Under the pieces are notes generated by a model that saw only the letters and a program-made list of their open reading frames with translations, made no database searches and was not told the origin of the DNA. From the NCBI RefSeq assembly GCF_028583725.1, contig NZ_CP110680.1, positions 3,472,001-3,536,000 of the forward strand: 64,000 nucleotides of DNA, read 5' to 3'. Positions 9,340 to 18,435 of the stretch are shown one piece after another (the stretch's first letter is position 1; every line of letters starts with the position of its first letter). Origin of the DNA: Cellulomonas fimi. Its GTDB lineage: Bacteria; Actinomycetota; Actinomycetes; Actinomycetales; Cellulomonadaceae. A program made the translations under genes and the position numbers.

Positions 9340-10058
9340 CCACCACGACCGAGGCCCTCCGGGGCGGGACCGCACCGACGGGCGCTCCCCTCGTGCGCGT
9401 CGAGCACGTCGGGCGCACCTACGGCACGGGCAGCGCGGCGGTGCACGCCCTCCAGGACGTGTCGTTCACGATCGCGCCGGGGGAGCTCGTCGCGCTCGTC
9501 GGCCGCTCCGGGTCGGGCAAGACGACGCTGCTCAACATCATCGGCGGCCTCGACAAGCCCGACGCGGGTCGCGTCGTGGTCGACGGCCGGGAGGTGTCGT
9601 CGCTCGACGAGGGCGGGCTCGTCGAGCTCCGCCGCGACGTCGTGTCGTTCGTCTTCCAGACGTTCGGGCTCGTGCCCGTGCTGTCGGCCGCGGAGAACGT
9701 CGGCGTCCCCCTGCGGCTGCGCAGGCTGCCGACCGCGGACCGGGAGGCGCGCGTCGAGCTGCTGCTCGACCTCGTCGGGCTCGGCGCGCACGCGCAGCAG
9801 CGGCCGGGCGAGATGTCGGGCGGCCAGCAGCAGCGTGTCGCGATCGCCCGGGCGCTCGCGAACTCGCCCCGCCTGCTCGTCGCGGACGAGCCGACGGGGC
9901 AGCTCGACACGGAGACCGGGACCGCCGTCATGGCGCTCCTGCGCGCCGTCGTCGAGGCGGAGGGCATGACGGCGATCGTCTCGACGCACGACCCGCTCAT
10001 GATGTCGCTGGCCGACCGGGTGCTGCGGATCGCGGACGGCCGCCTGGTCGAGGGCTGA
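9336..10058 (+). CDS. ABC transporter ATPase (MacB/LolD type)
   Basis: A 240-residue ATPase closing the four-gene exporter operon. Walker A GRSGSGKTT is at about residues 56-64, Q-loop QTFGLVPVL follows, signature MSGGQQQR is at about 160-167, and Walker B ends in ADEPTGQLD. It has no C-terminal extension, unlike its neighbour. The GTG start overlaps the previous TGA (GTGA) and has GAGGAG ahead. Two different ATPases with two different permeases suggest a hetero-oligomeric complex or two parallel half-systems made from one mRNA. Substrate unknown. Confidence 0.93.
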   Translation: MTTTTEALRGGTAPTGAPLVRVEHVGRTYGTGSAAVHALQDVSFTIAPGELVALVGRSGSGKTTLLNIIGGLDKPDAGRVVVDGREVSSLDEGGLVELRRDVVSFVFQTFGLVPVLSAAENVGVPLRLRRLPTADREARVELLLDLVGLGAHAQQRPGEMSGGQQQRVAIARALANSPRLLVADEPTGQLDTETGTAVMALLRAVVEAEGMTAIVSTHDPLMMSLADRVLRIADGRLVEG

Positions 10059-10086
10059 GCCCGCCCCGCCTCGCCCGCCCGAGCGA

Positions 10087-10123
10087 ACGACGGCCCCCGA
10101 CCAGCACGGTCGGGGGCCGTCGT
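10087..10123. terminator. Bidirectional terminator hairpin
   Basis: Perfect 16-bp stem, arm ACGACGGCCCCCGACC, with loop AGCAC. It lies between the convergent ABC operon and the TM2 gene, so it can serve both. There is no U-tract, as is usual in actinobacteria. Confidence 0.85.
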
Positions 10124-10137
10124 GCGTGGTCAGCGGG

Positions 10138-10374
10138 TCACGTCCACTGCGTGAGGACGCGGCCCTCCTTGTCGGTGAACTTCCCGATGATGAGGACGAT
10201 CAGGTCGATGAGCGTCCAGATGCCGAGGCCACCCAGCGTCACGAGCATGAGGACGCCGGTGCCGATCTTCCCGACGAAGAACCGGTGCACACCGAGGGTG
10301 CCGAGGAAGAAGCAGAGCAGGACCGTGGGGAGCAGCAGCTTCGGGCTGGTGCCGGTCGCGACGGGAGCGGTCAT
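10138..10374 (-). CDS. TM2 domain membrane protein
   Basis: A 78-residue protein with a short polar N-terminus and two hydrophobic helices joined by the TM2-domain core (FLGTLGVHRFFVGK, then TLGGLGIWTLIDLIVLI), ending in KFTDKEG. The ATG at 10374 has GGAGG six bases ahead; the longer reading to 10464 lacks support. TM2 proteins are small and widespread, with no agreed function. It stands alone between the ABC operon and phoH. Confidence 0.9.
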   Translation of the reverse strand: MTAPVATGTSPKLLLPTVLLCFFLGTLGVHRFFVGKIGTGVLMLVTLGGLGIWTLIDLIVLIIGKFTDKEGRVLTQWT

Positions 10375-10525
10375 GGAGGGCCTCCTGGAGGGGGTGTGCG
10401 AGCCCCGGCGTCCGTGCCGGTCCCGCGATACGAGCGCAGCGTAGTGACGACTCAGGTCCCGCACGGGCGATTCGGCGGGCGACTTTCTCGGCGTCGCGCC
10501 GTCTGCGGGCGGACGCCCTCGGGCG

Positions 10526-10568
10526 CGCGACGACCGGCCGCGGTCGCACGCCGCAGCCGGTCGTCGCG
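10526..10568 (-). terminator. Possible terminator downstream of phoH
   Basis: Inverted repeat CGCGACGACCGGC and its complement, 13 bp with a 17-base loop, directly after the phoH stop on the minus strand. Confidence 0.45.
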
Positions 10569-10573
10569 GGCGG

Positions 10574-11962
10574 TCAGACCTCGATGCCCTCCAGCAGCTC
10601 GGTGACGAGCGCCGCGACGGGCGACCGCTCGGACCGGGTCAGCGTGACGTGCGCGAACAGCGGGTGCCCCTTGAGCGCCTCGATGACGGCGGCGATGCCG
10701 TCGTGCCGGCCGACGCGCAGGTTGTCGCGCTGCGCGACGTCGTGCGTGAGGACGACGCGCGACGACTGGCCGATGCGCGACAGCACGGTGAGCAGCACGT
10801 TGCGCTCGAGGGACTGGGCCTCGTCGACGATGACGAACGCGTCGTGCAGCGAGCGCCCGCGGATGTGCGTGAGCGGCAGGACCTCGAGGATGTCGCGGTC
10901 GAGGACCTCCTCGACGACCTCCTTCGACACGAGCGCGCCGAGCGTGTCGAACACCGCCTGCGCCCACGGGCTCATCTTCTCGGCCTCGCTCCCGGGCAGG
11001 TAGCCGAGCTCCTGGCCGCCGACGGCGTACAGCGGGCGGAACACCATGACCTTGCGGTGCTGGCGGCGCTCGAGCACGGCCTCGAGGCCCGCGCACAGCG
11101 CGAGCGCGGACTTGCCGGTGCCCGCGCGCCCGCCGAGCGAGACGATGCCGACCTCCTCGTCGAGCAGCAGGTCGATCGCGATGCGCTGCTCGGCGCTGCG
11201 GCCGTGCACGCCGAACACGTCCTGGTCGCCGCGGACGAGCTGCACGTGCTTGTCGGCCGTGACCCGGCCGAGCGCGGACCCGCGCGGGCTGTGCAGGACG
11301 AGGCCGGTGTGGCACGGCAGGTCGCGCGCGGCGGTGGCGACGCCGGACGCGTCGTAGTCGGCGACGTCCGCGAGCGCGAGGGACTCGTGCTCCCACAGGT
11401 CGCCCATCTGCTGCTCGGTGAGGTCGAGCGTGTCCATCCCGGTCCAGCCGGAGTCGACGGCGAGCTCGGCGCGGTACTCCTCGGCGCGCAGCCCCACGGC
11501 CGACGCCTTGACCCGCATGGGCAGGTCCTTGGAGACGACGGTGACGTCGCGGCCCTCGGCGGCCAGGTTGGCGGCGACGGACAGGATCCGGGTGTCGTTG
11601 TCGCCGAGCCGGAACCCGGCGGGCAGGACGCTCGGGTCGGTGTGGTTGAGCTCGACGCAGAGCGTGCCGCCCTGGTCGGTCATGGGCAGCGGGTGGTCGA
11701 GACGCCCGTGCTTGATGCGCAGGTCGTCGAGCATGCGCAGCGCGCTGCGGGCGAAGTAGCCGAGCTCGGCGTGGTGCCGCTTGGCCTCGAGCTCGGTGAT
11801 GACCACCACGGGGAGGACGACGTCGTGCTCGGCGAAGCGCAGGATCGCCCGCGGGTCGGACAGGAGCACCGAGGTGTCGAGCACGTACGTGATGCGCCCG
11901 GAGGGGTCCGGTGCCTCGGTGTCGTGCGACGTGCCCGGGGTGTGCTGTGCGTTGCTGACCAC
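10574..11962 (-). CDS. phoH2: PIN-PhoH protein (PhoH2-type RNA helicase/RNase)
   Basis: A 462-residue fusion of an N-terminal PIN nuclease domain (about residues 24-165) and a C-terminal PhoH ATPase (about 245-460). PIN acidic residues are visible in LDTSVL (D29), ITELE (E57) and GDNDTR (D121, D123). Walker [10 protein letters not shown] is at 277-285 and Walker B FVIVDEAQ at 376-383. PhoH2 proteins of mycobacteria are reported to unwind and cut RNA. Both active sites look intact. The GTG start at 11962 has GGAGG about nine bases ahead. The candidate promoter lies about 190 bases away, implying a long leader. Confidence 0.93.
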   Translation of the reverse strand: MVSNAQHTPGTSHDTEAPDPSGRITYVLDTSVLLSDPRAILRFAEHDVVLPVVVITELEAKRHHAELGYFARSALRMLDDLRIKHGRLDHPLPMTDQGGTLCVELNHTDPSVLPAGFRLGDNDTRILSVAANLAAEGRDVTVVSKDLPMRVKASAVGLRAEEYRAELAVDSGWTGMDTLDLTEQQMGDLWEHESLALADVADYDASGVATAARDLPCHTGLVLHSPRGSALGRVTADKHVQLVRGDQDVFGVHGRSAEQRIAIDLLLDEEVGIVSLGGRAGTGKSALALCAGLEAVLERRQHRKVMVFRPLYAVGGQELGYLPGSEAEKMSPWAQAVFDTLGALVSKEVVEEVLDRDILEVLPLTHIRGRSLHDAFVIVDEAQSLERNVLLTVLSRIGQSSRVVLTHDVAQRDNLRVGRHDGIAAVIEALKGHPLFAHVTLTRSERSPVAALVTELLEGIEV

Positions 11963-12398
11963 GGCAGGCTCCCTCCGGCGCTAGGTGCGCCGAGACGGAC
12001 GCGTCACGTCGGCAGCCCGCTCGCGCGGGCGGAGGGGCCGACGATCAGCGGCGGGACGGGGGCGGCCGGCCCGGTGCGTGAGGGCCGGGACCGACCCTCC
12101 TCCCGGAGCGCATGCTCCATGGGCTGGCCTCCCGGGGACGGCGGTCGCCGTCCTCTACGCGGAAACTAACCCCGGGCGCCCACACGTGACGCACGACACG
12201 CGCCGACGTCACGCATCGTTCACCGGGGCGCCACGGCGCCGTCCCCCGTCGACGGCCTCGGACCACCCGATCGGCGGCGCCGCGAGGGCCCGCGAACCGC
12301 GCGTCGCCCCCCGGGGACGCATGCGAGCACCCGGGTAACGAAGCCGCGCCCCCGCGAACCGCACCGCGCGGGTCACCCCGACGCGTCCCGCGTGCCGG
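11963..12398. other. Intergenic region: phoH promoter and long leader
   Basis: 436 bases without a convincing gene. On the minus strand a TAGTTT -10-like hexamer (12163-12168) is followed by a dyad with arms GGACGGCG and CGCCGTCC (12136-12153). A 39-codon open frame comes next (start 12120, stop 12004), with GGGAGG seven bases ahead of its ATG. It could be a leader peptide of phoH or chance; its sequence is low in complexity and I do not recognise it. I see nothing in the part next to the AraC gene. Confidence 0.4.
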
Positions 12399-13358
12399 TC
12401 ACCCGCGCAGCGTGCGGCTCGGCGGGACGCCGAACGCCTGCCGGTAGGCCGCCGCGAACCGGTCCGGCTTGACGAACCCCCACCGCAGAGCGACCTGGGC
12501 GACCGTGTCGCCCGCCGTCGGGTCGGCGGCCTGGAGGTCGCGGTGCGCACCCTCGAGGCGGGCGCGCCGGACGTACGCCATGGGCGTGACGCCGAGGTGC
12601 CGCCGGAACGCGCCCTGGAGCGCGCGTGCGCTCACGCCGGCGGCACCCGCGATGTCCGTCACGGTGATCGGCAGCGAGGCATGCCCGTCGATGAACGCGA
12701 CCGCACGGCGCACCGTGGACGGCGCGGCATAGCCGGGTCCGCGCACGAGCACGCCGTCGAGGGTCGTGTTCGGGAAGGTGGCCAGGGCGCCGGCGGCGAC
12801 CAGGTCGGCGAGCGCGGCGGCCGCGATCGGGTGCGCGGTCGGTGCGTCGTCGGCGAGCTGCGCGGAGACGAAGTGCGCGAGCCGGACCCACGCGCGGCCC
12901 GCGGCCGGGGACACGGGTTCGAGCCCGGTGAAGCGCAGGCCGTGCGCGCCGAGCGGCAGCCGCTCCGACGCGACACGCTCCACCACCGTCCGCGGCATCC
13001 GCATCACGTGGAGCTCGATGCCGTCCCAGGTGGCGGTCAGCGGGACGTCGTCGGGGAACCGGAACACCGAGCCGGCCCCGATGCGCACCTCGTCGCCGCC
13101 CACGTCGTAGCGCCCGGCGCCGACGACCCCGGTCGTGACGAGCAGGTAGTCGACGGGTGCGACCGTGCACTGCACGCCGGTCGAGAGGCGCACGGTGTCC
13201 GCACCGAGGTCACCGGCGTCGGTCGCCCGCAGGTCGCACAGGAAGGTGGGCGAGGCCGTGGCGAGCGTCAGACGCTGGTGCGGGCAGTACAAGTCCTTGA
13301 GGACCGTGTACGCGACGTCCGGCTGACGTGTGGAGACGGACAGGACCTGGACCGACAT
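12399..13358 (-). CDS. AraC-family transcriptional regulator
   Basis: About 319 residues. The N-terminal half is a cupin-like/AraC-binding-type domain (Thr/Val-rich beta strands, residues about 20-180). The C-terminal ~100 residues hold the two AraC helix-turn-helix motifs (ITVTDIAGAAGVSARALQGAFRRHLG, then TVAQVALRWGFVKPDRFAAAYRQAFG with the family ending PPS). The ATG at 13358 is used; a GTG three codons upstream (13367) is possible. The target is unknown. It is monocistronic, between phoH and uppS, and neither neighbour suggests an inducer. Confidence 0.88.
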   Translation of the reverse strand: MSVQVLSVSTRQPDVAYTVLKDLYCPHQRLTLATASPTFLCDLRATDAGDLGADTVRLSTGVQCTVAPVDYLLVTTGVVGAGRYDVGGDEVRIGAGSVFRFPDDVPLTATWDGIELHVMRMPRTVVERVASERLPLGAHGLRFTGLEPVSPAAGRAWVRLAHFVSAQLADDAPTAHPIAAAALADLVAAGALATFPNTTLDGVLVRGPGYAAPSTVRRAVAFIDGHASLPITVTDIAGAAGVSARALQGAFRRHLGVTPMAYVRRARLEGAHRDLQAADPTAGDTVAQVALRWGFVKPDRFAAAYRQAFGVPPSRTLRG

Positions 13359-13490
13359 CGACGGCACCCCCCGCGCTGCGCGCCAACGGGCCCGCAGCGC
13401 CCTGCCTCGGACCCGTCTCCATCGTCGTCGAGGCGCCGACGTCCCGCACCTGGTCAGTTGTCCGAGGCATCAGCCTGCGCCAGGTCCGGC

Positions 13491-14252
13491 TCAGCGGCCG
13501 AGCCGGCGCTCCCGGGCCGCGTAGGACCGGACCGCGCGCAGGAAGTCGACGCGGCGGAAGTCCGGCCAGTACGCCTCGCAGAAGTAGAACTCGGAGTGCA
13601 CGGACTGCCAGAGCAGGAAGCCGCCGAGGCGCTGCTCGCCCGACGTCCGGATGACGAGGTCCGGGTCGGGCTGGCCCTTGGTGTAGAGCCGCTCGGCGAT
13701 GTGCTCGACGTCGAACTGCTCGGCGAGCTCGTCGACGCTGGTCCCCGCGGCGGCGTGCTCGCGCAGGAAGGAGCGGACGGCGTCGGCGATCTCGTGACGT
13801 CCGCCGTAGCCGACGGCGACGTTGACGTGGAGCCCGTCGACGCCCGCGGTGGCGACCTCGGCCTCGTGCAGGGCGGCCGCGGTGCTCGCGGGGAGCAGGT
13901 CGAGCGACCCGACGGCCTGCACGCGCCAGCGGCCGGCGGCGGCGAGGTCGCGCACGGCGTGCTCGATGATGTCGAGCAGCGGGTCGAGCTCCTCGGCGGG
14001 CCGGTTGAGGTTGTCGGTCGAGAGCATCCAGAGGGTGACGACCTCGACGCCGACGTCCTCGCTCCACCCCAGCAGGTCGGCGATCTTGTCCGCGCCCGCC
14101 TGGTGACCGTGCCGGGTGGACTCGCCCATGCTGCGCGCCCAGCGACGGTTGCCGTCGAGGATGACGCCGACGTGCCGCGGCGCCCGGTCGCGTGGCAGCG
14201 AGGCGGCGAGTCGCTTCTCGTACAGCGAGTACACCGGGTGGGGCAGGCGCAC
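13491..14252 (-). CDS. uppS: (Z)-isoprenyl diphosphate synthase
   Basis: A 253-residue cis-prenyltransferase that condenses isopentenyl diphosphate onto an allylic primer. The catalytic motif ILDGNRRWAR (Asp near residue 33) and the C-terminal RTSGEQR substrate-binding motif are intact. M. tuberculosis has two such enzymes. Rv1086, a short-chain Z-farnesyl diphosphate synthase, sits beside a hemolysin III gene (Rv1085c), exactly as here. By position this is therefore more likely the Rv1086-like enzyme than the main undecaprenyl/decaprenyl synthase. That distinction is inference from context. Confidence 0.9.
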   Translation of the reverse strand: MRLPHPVYSLYEKRLAASLPRDRAPRHVGVILDGNRRWARSMGESTRHGHQAGADKIADLLGWSEDVGVEVVTLWMLSTDNLNRPAEELDPLLDIIEHAVRDLAAAGRWRVQAVGSLDLLPASTAAALHEAEVATAGVDGLHVNVAVGYGGRHEIADAVRSFLREHAAAGTSVDELAEQFDVEHIAERLYTKGQPDPDLVIRTSGEQRLGGFLLWQSVHSEFYFCEAYWPDFRRVDFLRAVRSYAARERRLGR

Positions 14253-14358
14253 GCGGACCTCTCCTTGGCGGGCGACGGCGGGAACCCGCTCACGGTACCC
14301 GTCCGTTGTGTCCGCAGGGGCTGGATCGGCGGCTGACCGGCCGCGTCGACAGCGCTAC

Positions 14359-14391
14359 CTACGGTGTCGTAACCTACGGGCTCGTAGGTTA
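14359..14391. promoter_or_regulatory. Tandem palindromic operator in the hlyIII promoter
   Basis: The main element is arms TAACCTACG and CGTAGGTTA around GGCT (14370-14391), a perfect 9-bp dyad. A second overlapping copy of the core (TACG-N4-CGTA) starts at 14360. The right arm contains TAGGTT, a plausible -10 for hlyIII, so binding would repress. The same arms occur upstream of the acyl-CoA ligase at 29836-29859. Confidence 0.7.
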
Positions 14392-14419
14392 TGTAGGACG
14401 ACAGAAGCGAGACCCGCCG

Positions 14420-15115
14420 ATGAGCTCCACCTCCGCGCACCAGTCCGGGCTCCCCAGCACCGTCGGCCAGGTGGCCGACGCGATCAAGCCCAAGCTGCGC
14501 GGGTGGATCCACGCCGGCGTCGCACCGCTCGTCCTGGCGGCGTCGATCGTCCTCGTCGTGCTGTCCCCCACCCCCGCGGCCAAGTGGTCCACCGCCGTCT
14601 TCGGGCTCACCGCGGTGATGCTCTTCGGCACGAGCGCCGTCTACCACCGCGGACGCTGGTCCCCGCGCGTGCAGGGCGTCCTGCGCCGCCTCGACCACAC
14701 GAACATCTTCCTCATCATCGCCGGCACCTACACGCCGCTCGCGGTCCTGCTGCTGCCCGCGTCGACCGCGAAGGTCCTGCTGATCATCGTCTGGTCGGGC
14801 GCGATCCTCGGCCTCCTCGCGCGCGTCCTGTGGCTCGGCGCACCCCGCTGGGTCTACGTGCCCGTCTACGTCGCGCTGGGCTGGGTCGCCGTCGCGTTCC
14901 TGCCGCAGTTCTGGCGGTCCGGCGGGCCCGTGATCGTCTGGCTCGTCGCCGCCGGGGGGCTCGCGTACACCGTCGGTGCCGTCGTCTACGGGCTCAAGCG
15001 CCCCAACCCGAGCCCGCGGTGGTTCGGGTTCCACGAGGTGTTCCACACGCTCACCGTCGTCGGGTACACCTGCCACTACATCGCCGTCTCGATCGCGTCC
15101 TACGGCTCGGCCTGA
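14420..15115 (+). CDS. Hemolysin III / YqfA-type PAQR membrane protein
   Basis: A 231-residue seven-helix membrane protein of the hemolysin III (PAQR-like) family. Signature residues are present: SAVYHRGRW after helix 2, LRRLDHTNIFLIIAGTYTP, and HEVFHTLTVVGYTCHY at the end, giving the conserved Ser/His/Asp/His-His set thought to bind zinc. Bacterial members are linked to membrane-fluidity or fatty-acid homeostasis rather than true haemolysis. The ATG at 14420 has a weak GAAGCGAG site ahead. Its promoter carries an operator shared with a fatty acyl-CoA ligase, which supports a lipid-related role. Confidence 0.93.
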   Translation: MSSTSAHQSGLPSTVGQVADAIKPKLRGWIHAGVAPLVLAASIVLVVLSPTPAAKWSTAVFGLTAVMLFGTSAVYHRGRWSPRVQGVLRRLDHTNIFLIIAGTYTPLAVLLLPASTAKVLLIIVWSGAILGLLARVLWLGAPRWVYVPVYVALGWVAVAFLPQFWRSGGPVIVWLVAAGGLAYTVGAVVYGLKRPNPSPRWFGFHEVFHTLTVVGYTCHYIAVSIASYGSA

Positions 15116-15130
15116 GCCCGCCGCAGTCCG

Positions 15131-15958
15131 TCAGTCGCGCGGGACGACCGCGTAGCGCCGGTTCGCGAGCGACGGGTTCGTCTCGCGCACCCGCGCGAGC
15201 AGCGCGCCGTCGACGTCCACCGTGCGCACGCCCGGCGTCTCGTCGAGCTCCAGCCCGACGACGCCGTCCGGCCCGACCACGAGCGACCGTCCGGTGACAC
15301 CCTTGCCCGCCTGCCCGACGGCGACCACGGCCGCGGTGTTCTCGATCGCGCGCGCGACCGCGAGCGACCGCCAGTGCCACGCCTTGAGCTCCCCCGCGGC
15401 CCACGCGGCCGGGTACACGAGCACCTGCGCGCCCGCGTCGACGACCCGGCGCGACGACTCCGGGAAGCGCAGGTCGTAGCACGTGAGCACGCCGAACCGC
15501 AGCCCCGCGACGTCGATGACGACCGGCGGCGCGTCCGCCGGGCCCGCCTCGAGCCGGTCGGACTCCCGGTGCCCGAACGCGTCGTACAGGTGCACCTTGC
15601 GGTAGACGCCCGCGACCTCGCCGCCGCCGTCGACCGCCACGACCGCGTTGACCGCGCGGTCGCCCGTCCCCGGCAGCGTCGCGCCCGCGACGACCGCCAC
15701 GCCCGTCGCGGCCGCCCGCTCGCACAGCAGCCGCACGAACGGACCGTCGAGCGGCTCGGCGTGCTCGGGCCCGACGCCGCGCGGGTCGAACCCGGACGCG
15801 TACTCGGGCAGCACGAGCAGGTCCGCGCGGGCGCGCTCCGCGACGGCGAACGCGTCGCGGACCATCTCGCGGTTCGCAGCGTGGTCGTCGCTGACGGCGA
15901 CCTGCGCGACCGTGACCCGCACCGCCGGACGGACCGGCGGCTCCGGGCGCGAGCTCAC
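15131..15958 (-). CDS. Nitrilase-superfamily carbon-nitrogen hydrolase
   Basis: A 275-residue amidohydrolase with the Glu-Lys-Cys triad: E52 in VLPEY, K121 in VYRKVHLYD and C160 in LTCYDLRFPE. The closest general type is the omega-amidase/deaminated-glutathione amidase branch; the substrate cannot be fixed. The GTG start overlaps the stop of the small membrane protein gene (GTGA), so it is the last cistron of an mca operon. A role in clearing amide or thiol by-products beside mycothiol amidase is possible but inferred. It ends 15 bases from the convergent hlyIII stop. Confidence 0.9.
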   Translation of the reverse strand: MSSRPEPPVRPAVRVTVAQVAVSDDHAANREMVRDAFAVAERARADLLVLPEYASGFDPRGVGPEHAEPLDGPFVRLLCERAAATGVAVVAGATLPGTGDRAVNAVVAVDGGGEVAGVYRKVHLYDAFGHRESDRLEAGPADAPPVVIDVAGLRFGVLTCYDLRFPESSRRVVDAGAQVLVYPAAWAAGELKAWHWRSLAVARAIENTAAVVAVGQAGKGVTGRSLVVGPDGVVGLELDETPGVRTVDVDGALLARVRETNPSLANRRYAVVPRD

Positions 15959-16281
15959 CGGCCCCCGCCGGCGGCACCCGGCCCGTCCGGGCGGCCGGAC
16001 GCGTCGGGCGTCCCGGTCGGGCCCGCGTCGCCGTCGGCCGCACCGCCACGCCCGCCACCGTCGACGTCGCCGTCGTCGTCCAGCCCCAGCTGCTTCGCGC
16101 GCCGGTCGACGACCCGCAGCTGCTTGGTCAGCGACAGGAACAGCCCGATCGCCGCCACGGCCAGCAGGAACGTCACGACGAACCCGATGAACCCGGGCGA
16201 GCCGCCGCCGGGCGCGGTGAGCTCGACGTCGCTCGGCGACGGGCTCGGCGCCGTCGCGAGCAGGGACACGACGCCGCTCAC
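15955..16281 (-). CDS. Small single-TM membrane protein (Rv1083-like position)
   Basis: About 108 residues: a short external N-terminus, one hydrophobic helix (about residues 32-52, [21 protein letters not shown]), then a basic segment [18 protein letters not shown] and a Gly/Asp/Pro-rich tail. It is coupled on both sides: GTG overlaps the mca TGA, and its TGA overlaps the nitrilase GTG. M. tuberculosis has a small conserved gene (Rv1083) directly after mca, and this looks like its counterpart by position and size. Function unknown. Confidence 0.75.
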   Translation of the reverse strand: MSGVVSLLATAPSPSPSDVELTAPGGGSPGFIGFVVTFLLAVAAIGLFLSLTKQLRVVDRRAKQLGLDDDGDVDGGGRGGAADGDAGPTGTPDASGRPDGPGAAGGGR

Positions 16282-17162
16282 GCGCCCACCACCCGCTCGA
16301 TGCCCGCGAACAGGTCGTCCTCGGGGGTCGTCGTCGGCACGTGCGAGTGCGCGAGCTCGAACTCCTCGGTCGGCCACTGCGCGAGCTCGATCTCGCGCGG
16401 GATCGCGAAGAAGAACCCGTCGGGGTCGATCTGCGTCGCGTGCGCGCGCAGGGCGGCGTCGCGCTGCGGGAAGTAGTCCGCGACCGGCACGAACGTGGTC
16501 GCGGTCCGCTCCGGGATCTCGCGGGCCTGCCGCGAGTCGATCCAGTCGCCGAACGGCGACTCGCGTCCGGCGGCGACCAGGGCGTCGTGCATCGCGCGCA
16601 TCCGCCGCAGCGAGAACCCGTGGTTGTAGTACAGCTTGAGCGGCGTCCAGGGCGCGCCCCGGTCGCGGTAGCGCTCGGGGTCGCCGGCCGCGTGGTACGC
16701 CTCGTACGCGACGCGGTGGCACATGATGTGGTCGGGGTGCGGGTACCCGCCCGACGGGTCGTACGTCGTCATCACGTGCGGCCGGAACTCGCGCACGAGC
16801 TCGACGAGCGGCGCCGACGCGACCTCGAGCGGCTGGAGCGCGAAGCACCCGTCCGGCAGGGGCGGCAGCGGGTCGCCCTCCGGCAGCCCCGAGTCGACGA
16901 AGCCCAGCCAGTGCTGCCGGACGCCGAGCGCGCGGGCGGCCGCGGCCATCTCGGCGGTCCGCACCACCCGCATGCCCTCGATGCCACCCGCGACCTCGCC
17001 GTACGACGGGTTGAGCACGTCGCCGCGCTCACCGCCCGTGCACGTCACGACGAGCACGTCGACGCCCTTGTCGGCGTACATCGCGGTCGTGGCCGCGCCC
17101 TTGCTCGACTCGTCGTCGGGGTGGGCGTGCACCGCCATCAGGCGCAGCCGCTCTCCGGTCAC
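16278..17162 (-). CDS. mca: Mycothiol S-conjugate amidase
   Basis: A 294-residue zinc amidase that splits mycothiol S-conjugates into AcCys adducts and GlcN-inositol, detoxifying electrophiles. The LmbE-fold metal motif HPDDE (residues 14-18) and the third zinc site in GGYPHPDH are visible. The stretches [18 protein letters not shown] and [12 protein letters not shown] are typical of Mca rather than the deacetylase MshB. The GTG at 17162 has GGAGG six bases ahead and gives the standard N-terminus. A TTG at 17204 would add an unconserved leader. It heads a three-gene coupled operon, and the order mca, DUF4307 gene, greA matches M. tuberculosis. Confidence 0.93.
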   Translation of the reverse strand: MTGERLRLMAVHAHPDDESSKGAATTAMYADKGVDVLVVTCTGGERGDVLNPSYGEVAGGIEGMRVVRTAEMAAAARALGVRQHWLGFVDSGLPEGDPLPPLPDGCFALQPLEVASAPLVELVREFRPHVMTTYDPSGGYPHPDHIMCHRVAYEAYHAAGDPERYRDRGAPWTPLKLYYNHGFSLRRMRAMHDALVAAGRESPFGDWIDSRQAREIPERTATTFVPVADYFPQRDAALRAHATQIDPDGFFFAIPREIELAQWPTEEFELAHSHVPTTTPEDDLFAGIERVVGA

Positions 17163-17256
17163 CGAGGGCCTCCGTTTCGGGACGTGCGGGGGGACGAGGG
17201 ACAATGATCGCGCACACGACGCGCGCTGCCCGCCCGTCCCGTCGCCGAGGAGTCCT

Positions 17257-17664
17257 GTGAGCCAGTCCCCCGCCGTGCGCCCGCCCGCCGGGCGCTACGG
17301 ACCCGAGCCTACGTCGCGGTCGACCACGCTCCGGCGCGTCGGCCTGGGGGCGCTCGTGCTGGTCGCGGTCGTGGTGCTCGCGTGGGTCGGGATCGGCGTG
17401 ATGCGCGAGCCGGTGCAGTGGAAGGACGTCGGGTTCCGCGTCGACGGGCCGACGTCGACCCAGGTGACGTTCGAGGTCACCAAGGACCCGGACGCGACCG
17501 TGACGTGCCAGGTGCAGGCGCTGTCGGAGTCGTACGCGCAGGTCGGCGTCCGGTCGGTCGAGGTCGGTCCGGCGGACACCGCGACGCAGCGCGTCACGGC
17601 CACCGTGCAGACGGCCGAGCTCGCCGTCTCGGGCGTCGTCGCGGGCTGCACGCCCGTCGACTGA
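17257..17664 (+). CDS. DUF4307 membrane protein (Rv1081c-like)
   Basis: A 135-residue protein: an N-terminal PPAGRYG segment characteristic of DUF4307, one membrane helix (about residues 29-48), then an extracytoplasmic beta-rich domain with two cysteines (TVTCQVQA and VAGCTP) that could form a disulfide. The start is GTG with a GAGGAG site. It is divergent from mca and upstream of greA, the order seen in mycobacteria (Rv1081c between mca and greA). Function unknown. Confidence 0.85.
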   Translation: MSQSPAVRPPAGRYGPEPTSRSTTLRRVGLGALVLVAVVVLAWVGIGVMREPVQWKDVGFRVDGPTSTQVTFEVTKDPDATVTCQVQALSESYAQVGVRSVEVGPADTATQRVTATVQTAELAVSGVVAGCTPVD

Positions 17665-17871
17665 CCTCCGCGGCGGGGTCCGGCGACCCCTGTGCGCTAT
17701 CCTGGTCGTTTCACACGCCGCCCCGGTCCGGCGTGACCGCTGGTCGACGCGACCGAGTGGGAACGGCGTGCACCTCATCACCGTGCCTCACCACGCGCGT
17801 GCCGACCACGGCGCGGCACCCGGGGCGAACCGCCGGTCCCCGACCGGCACGCATGCATGGAAGGAGCGATC

Positions 17872-18357
17872 GTGACCGACACGACTGCGGGCACGTGGCT
17901 GACGCAGGAGGCCTACGACCGGCTCACGGCCGAGCTCGACCGCCTCAAGGGCGAGGGGCGTAGCGAGATCGCGGAGCGGATCGCCGCGGCCCGCGACGAG
18001 GGCGACCTCAAGGAGAACGGCGGCTACCACGCCGCGCGCGAGGAGCAGGCGAAGCAGGAGGCCCGCATCCGCGAGCTCGAGGCCAAGCTCCGCAACGTCC
18101 AGATCGGCACGCCCCCCGACGACGGCGTCGTCGAGCCGGGCATGGTCGTGACCGCCGAGGTCGCGGGCGACGAGATGGTCTTCCTGCTGGGCTCGCGCGA
18201 GATCGCGGGCACCGCGGACATCGACGTGTTCTCGCCGACCTCGCCGCTCGGCGCGGCGATCAACGGGACGAAGGTCGGCGACAAGACGTCGTACACCGCC
18301 CCGAACGGGAACGACATCCCGGTCACGATCCTCGGCGCCAAGCCGTTCGACGCCTGA
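17872..18357 (+). CDS. greA: Transcription elongation factor GreA
   Basis: A 161-residue factor that rescues backtracked RNA polymerase by stimulating transcript cleavage. It has an N-terminal antiparallel coiled coil (about residues 10-80) with the acidic tip DEGDLKEN (D42, E43) that coordinates magnesium in the polymerase channel, and a C-terminal FKBP-like domain. The GTG at 17872 is preceded by AAGGAG at ideal spacing; the ATG 15 bases earlier overlaps that site and is less likely. A TATCCT hexamer near 17698 may be its -10. A strong terminator follows. Confidence 0.95.
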   Translation: MTDTTAGTWLTQEAYDRLTAELDRLKGEGRSEIAERIAAARDEGDLKENGGYHAAREEQAKQEARIRELEAKLRNVQIGTPPDDGVVEPGMVVTAEVAGDEMVFLLGSREIAGTADIDVFSPTSPLGAAINGTKVGDKTSYTAPNGNDIPVTILGAKPFDA

Positions 18358-18369
18358 CCTCACGGTCCT

Positions 18370-18406
18370 CGACGCGGCGCTCCCCCACCCGGGGAGCGCC
18401 GCGTCG
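18370..18406. terminator. greA terminator hairpin
   Basis: Perfect 16-bp stem (left arm CGACGCGGCGCTCCCC) with a five-base loop. It lies between greA and the convergent ilvA and probably works in both directions. Confidence 0.85.
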
Positions 18407-18435
18407 TCGTTCGCGGGCCGTGCGGCCGCGGCGGC

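Noticed and set aside
16278..17204. Annotation as the deacetylase MshB and a TTG start at 17204
   Set aside because: Internal signature stretches match mycothiol S-conjugate amidase better, and the GTG at 17162 has a proper ribosome-binding site and the family N-terminus.
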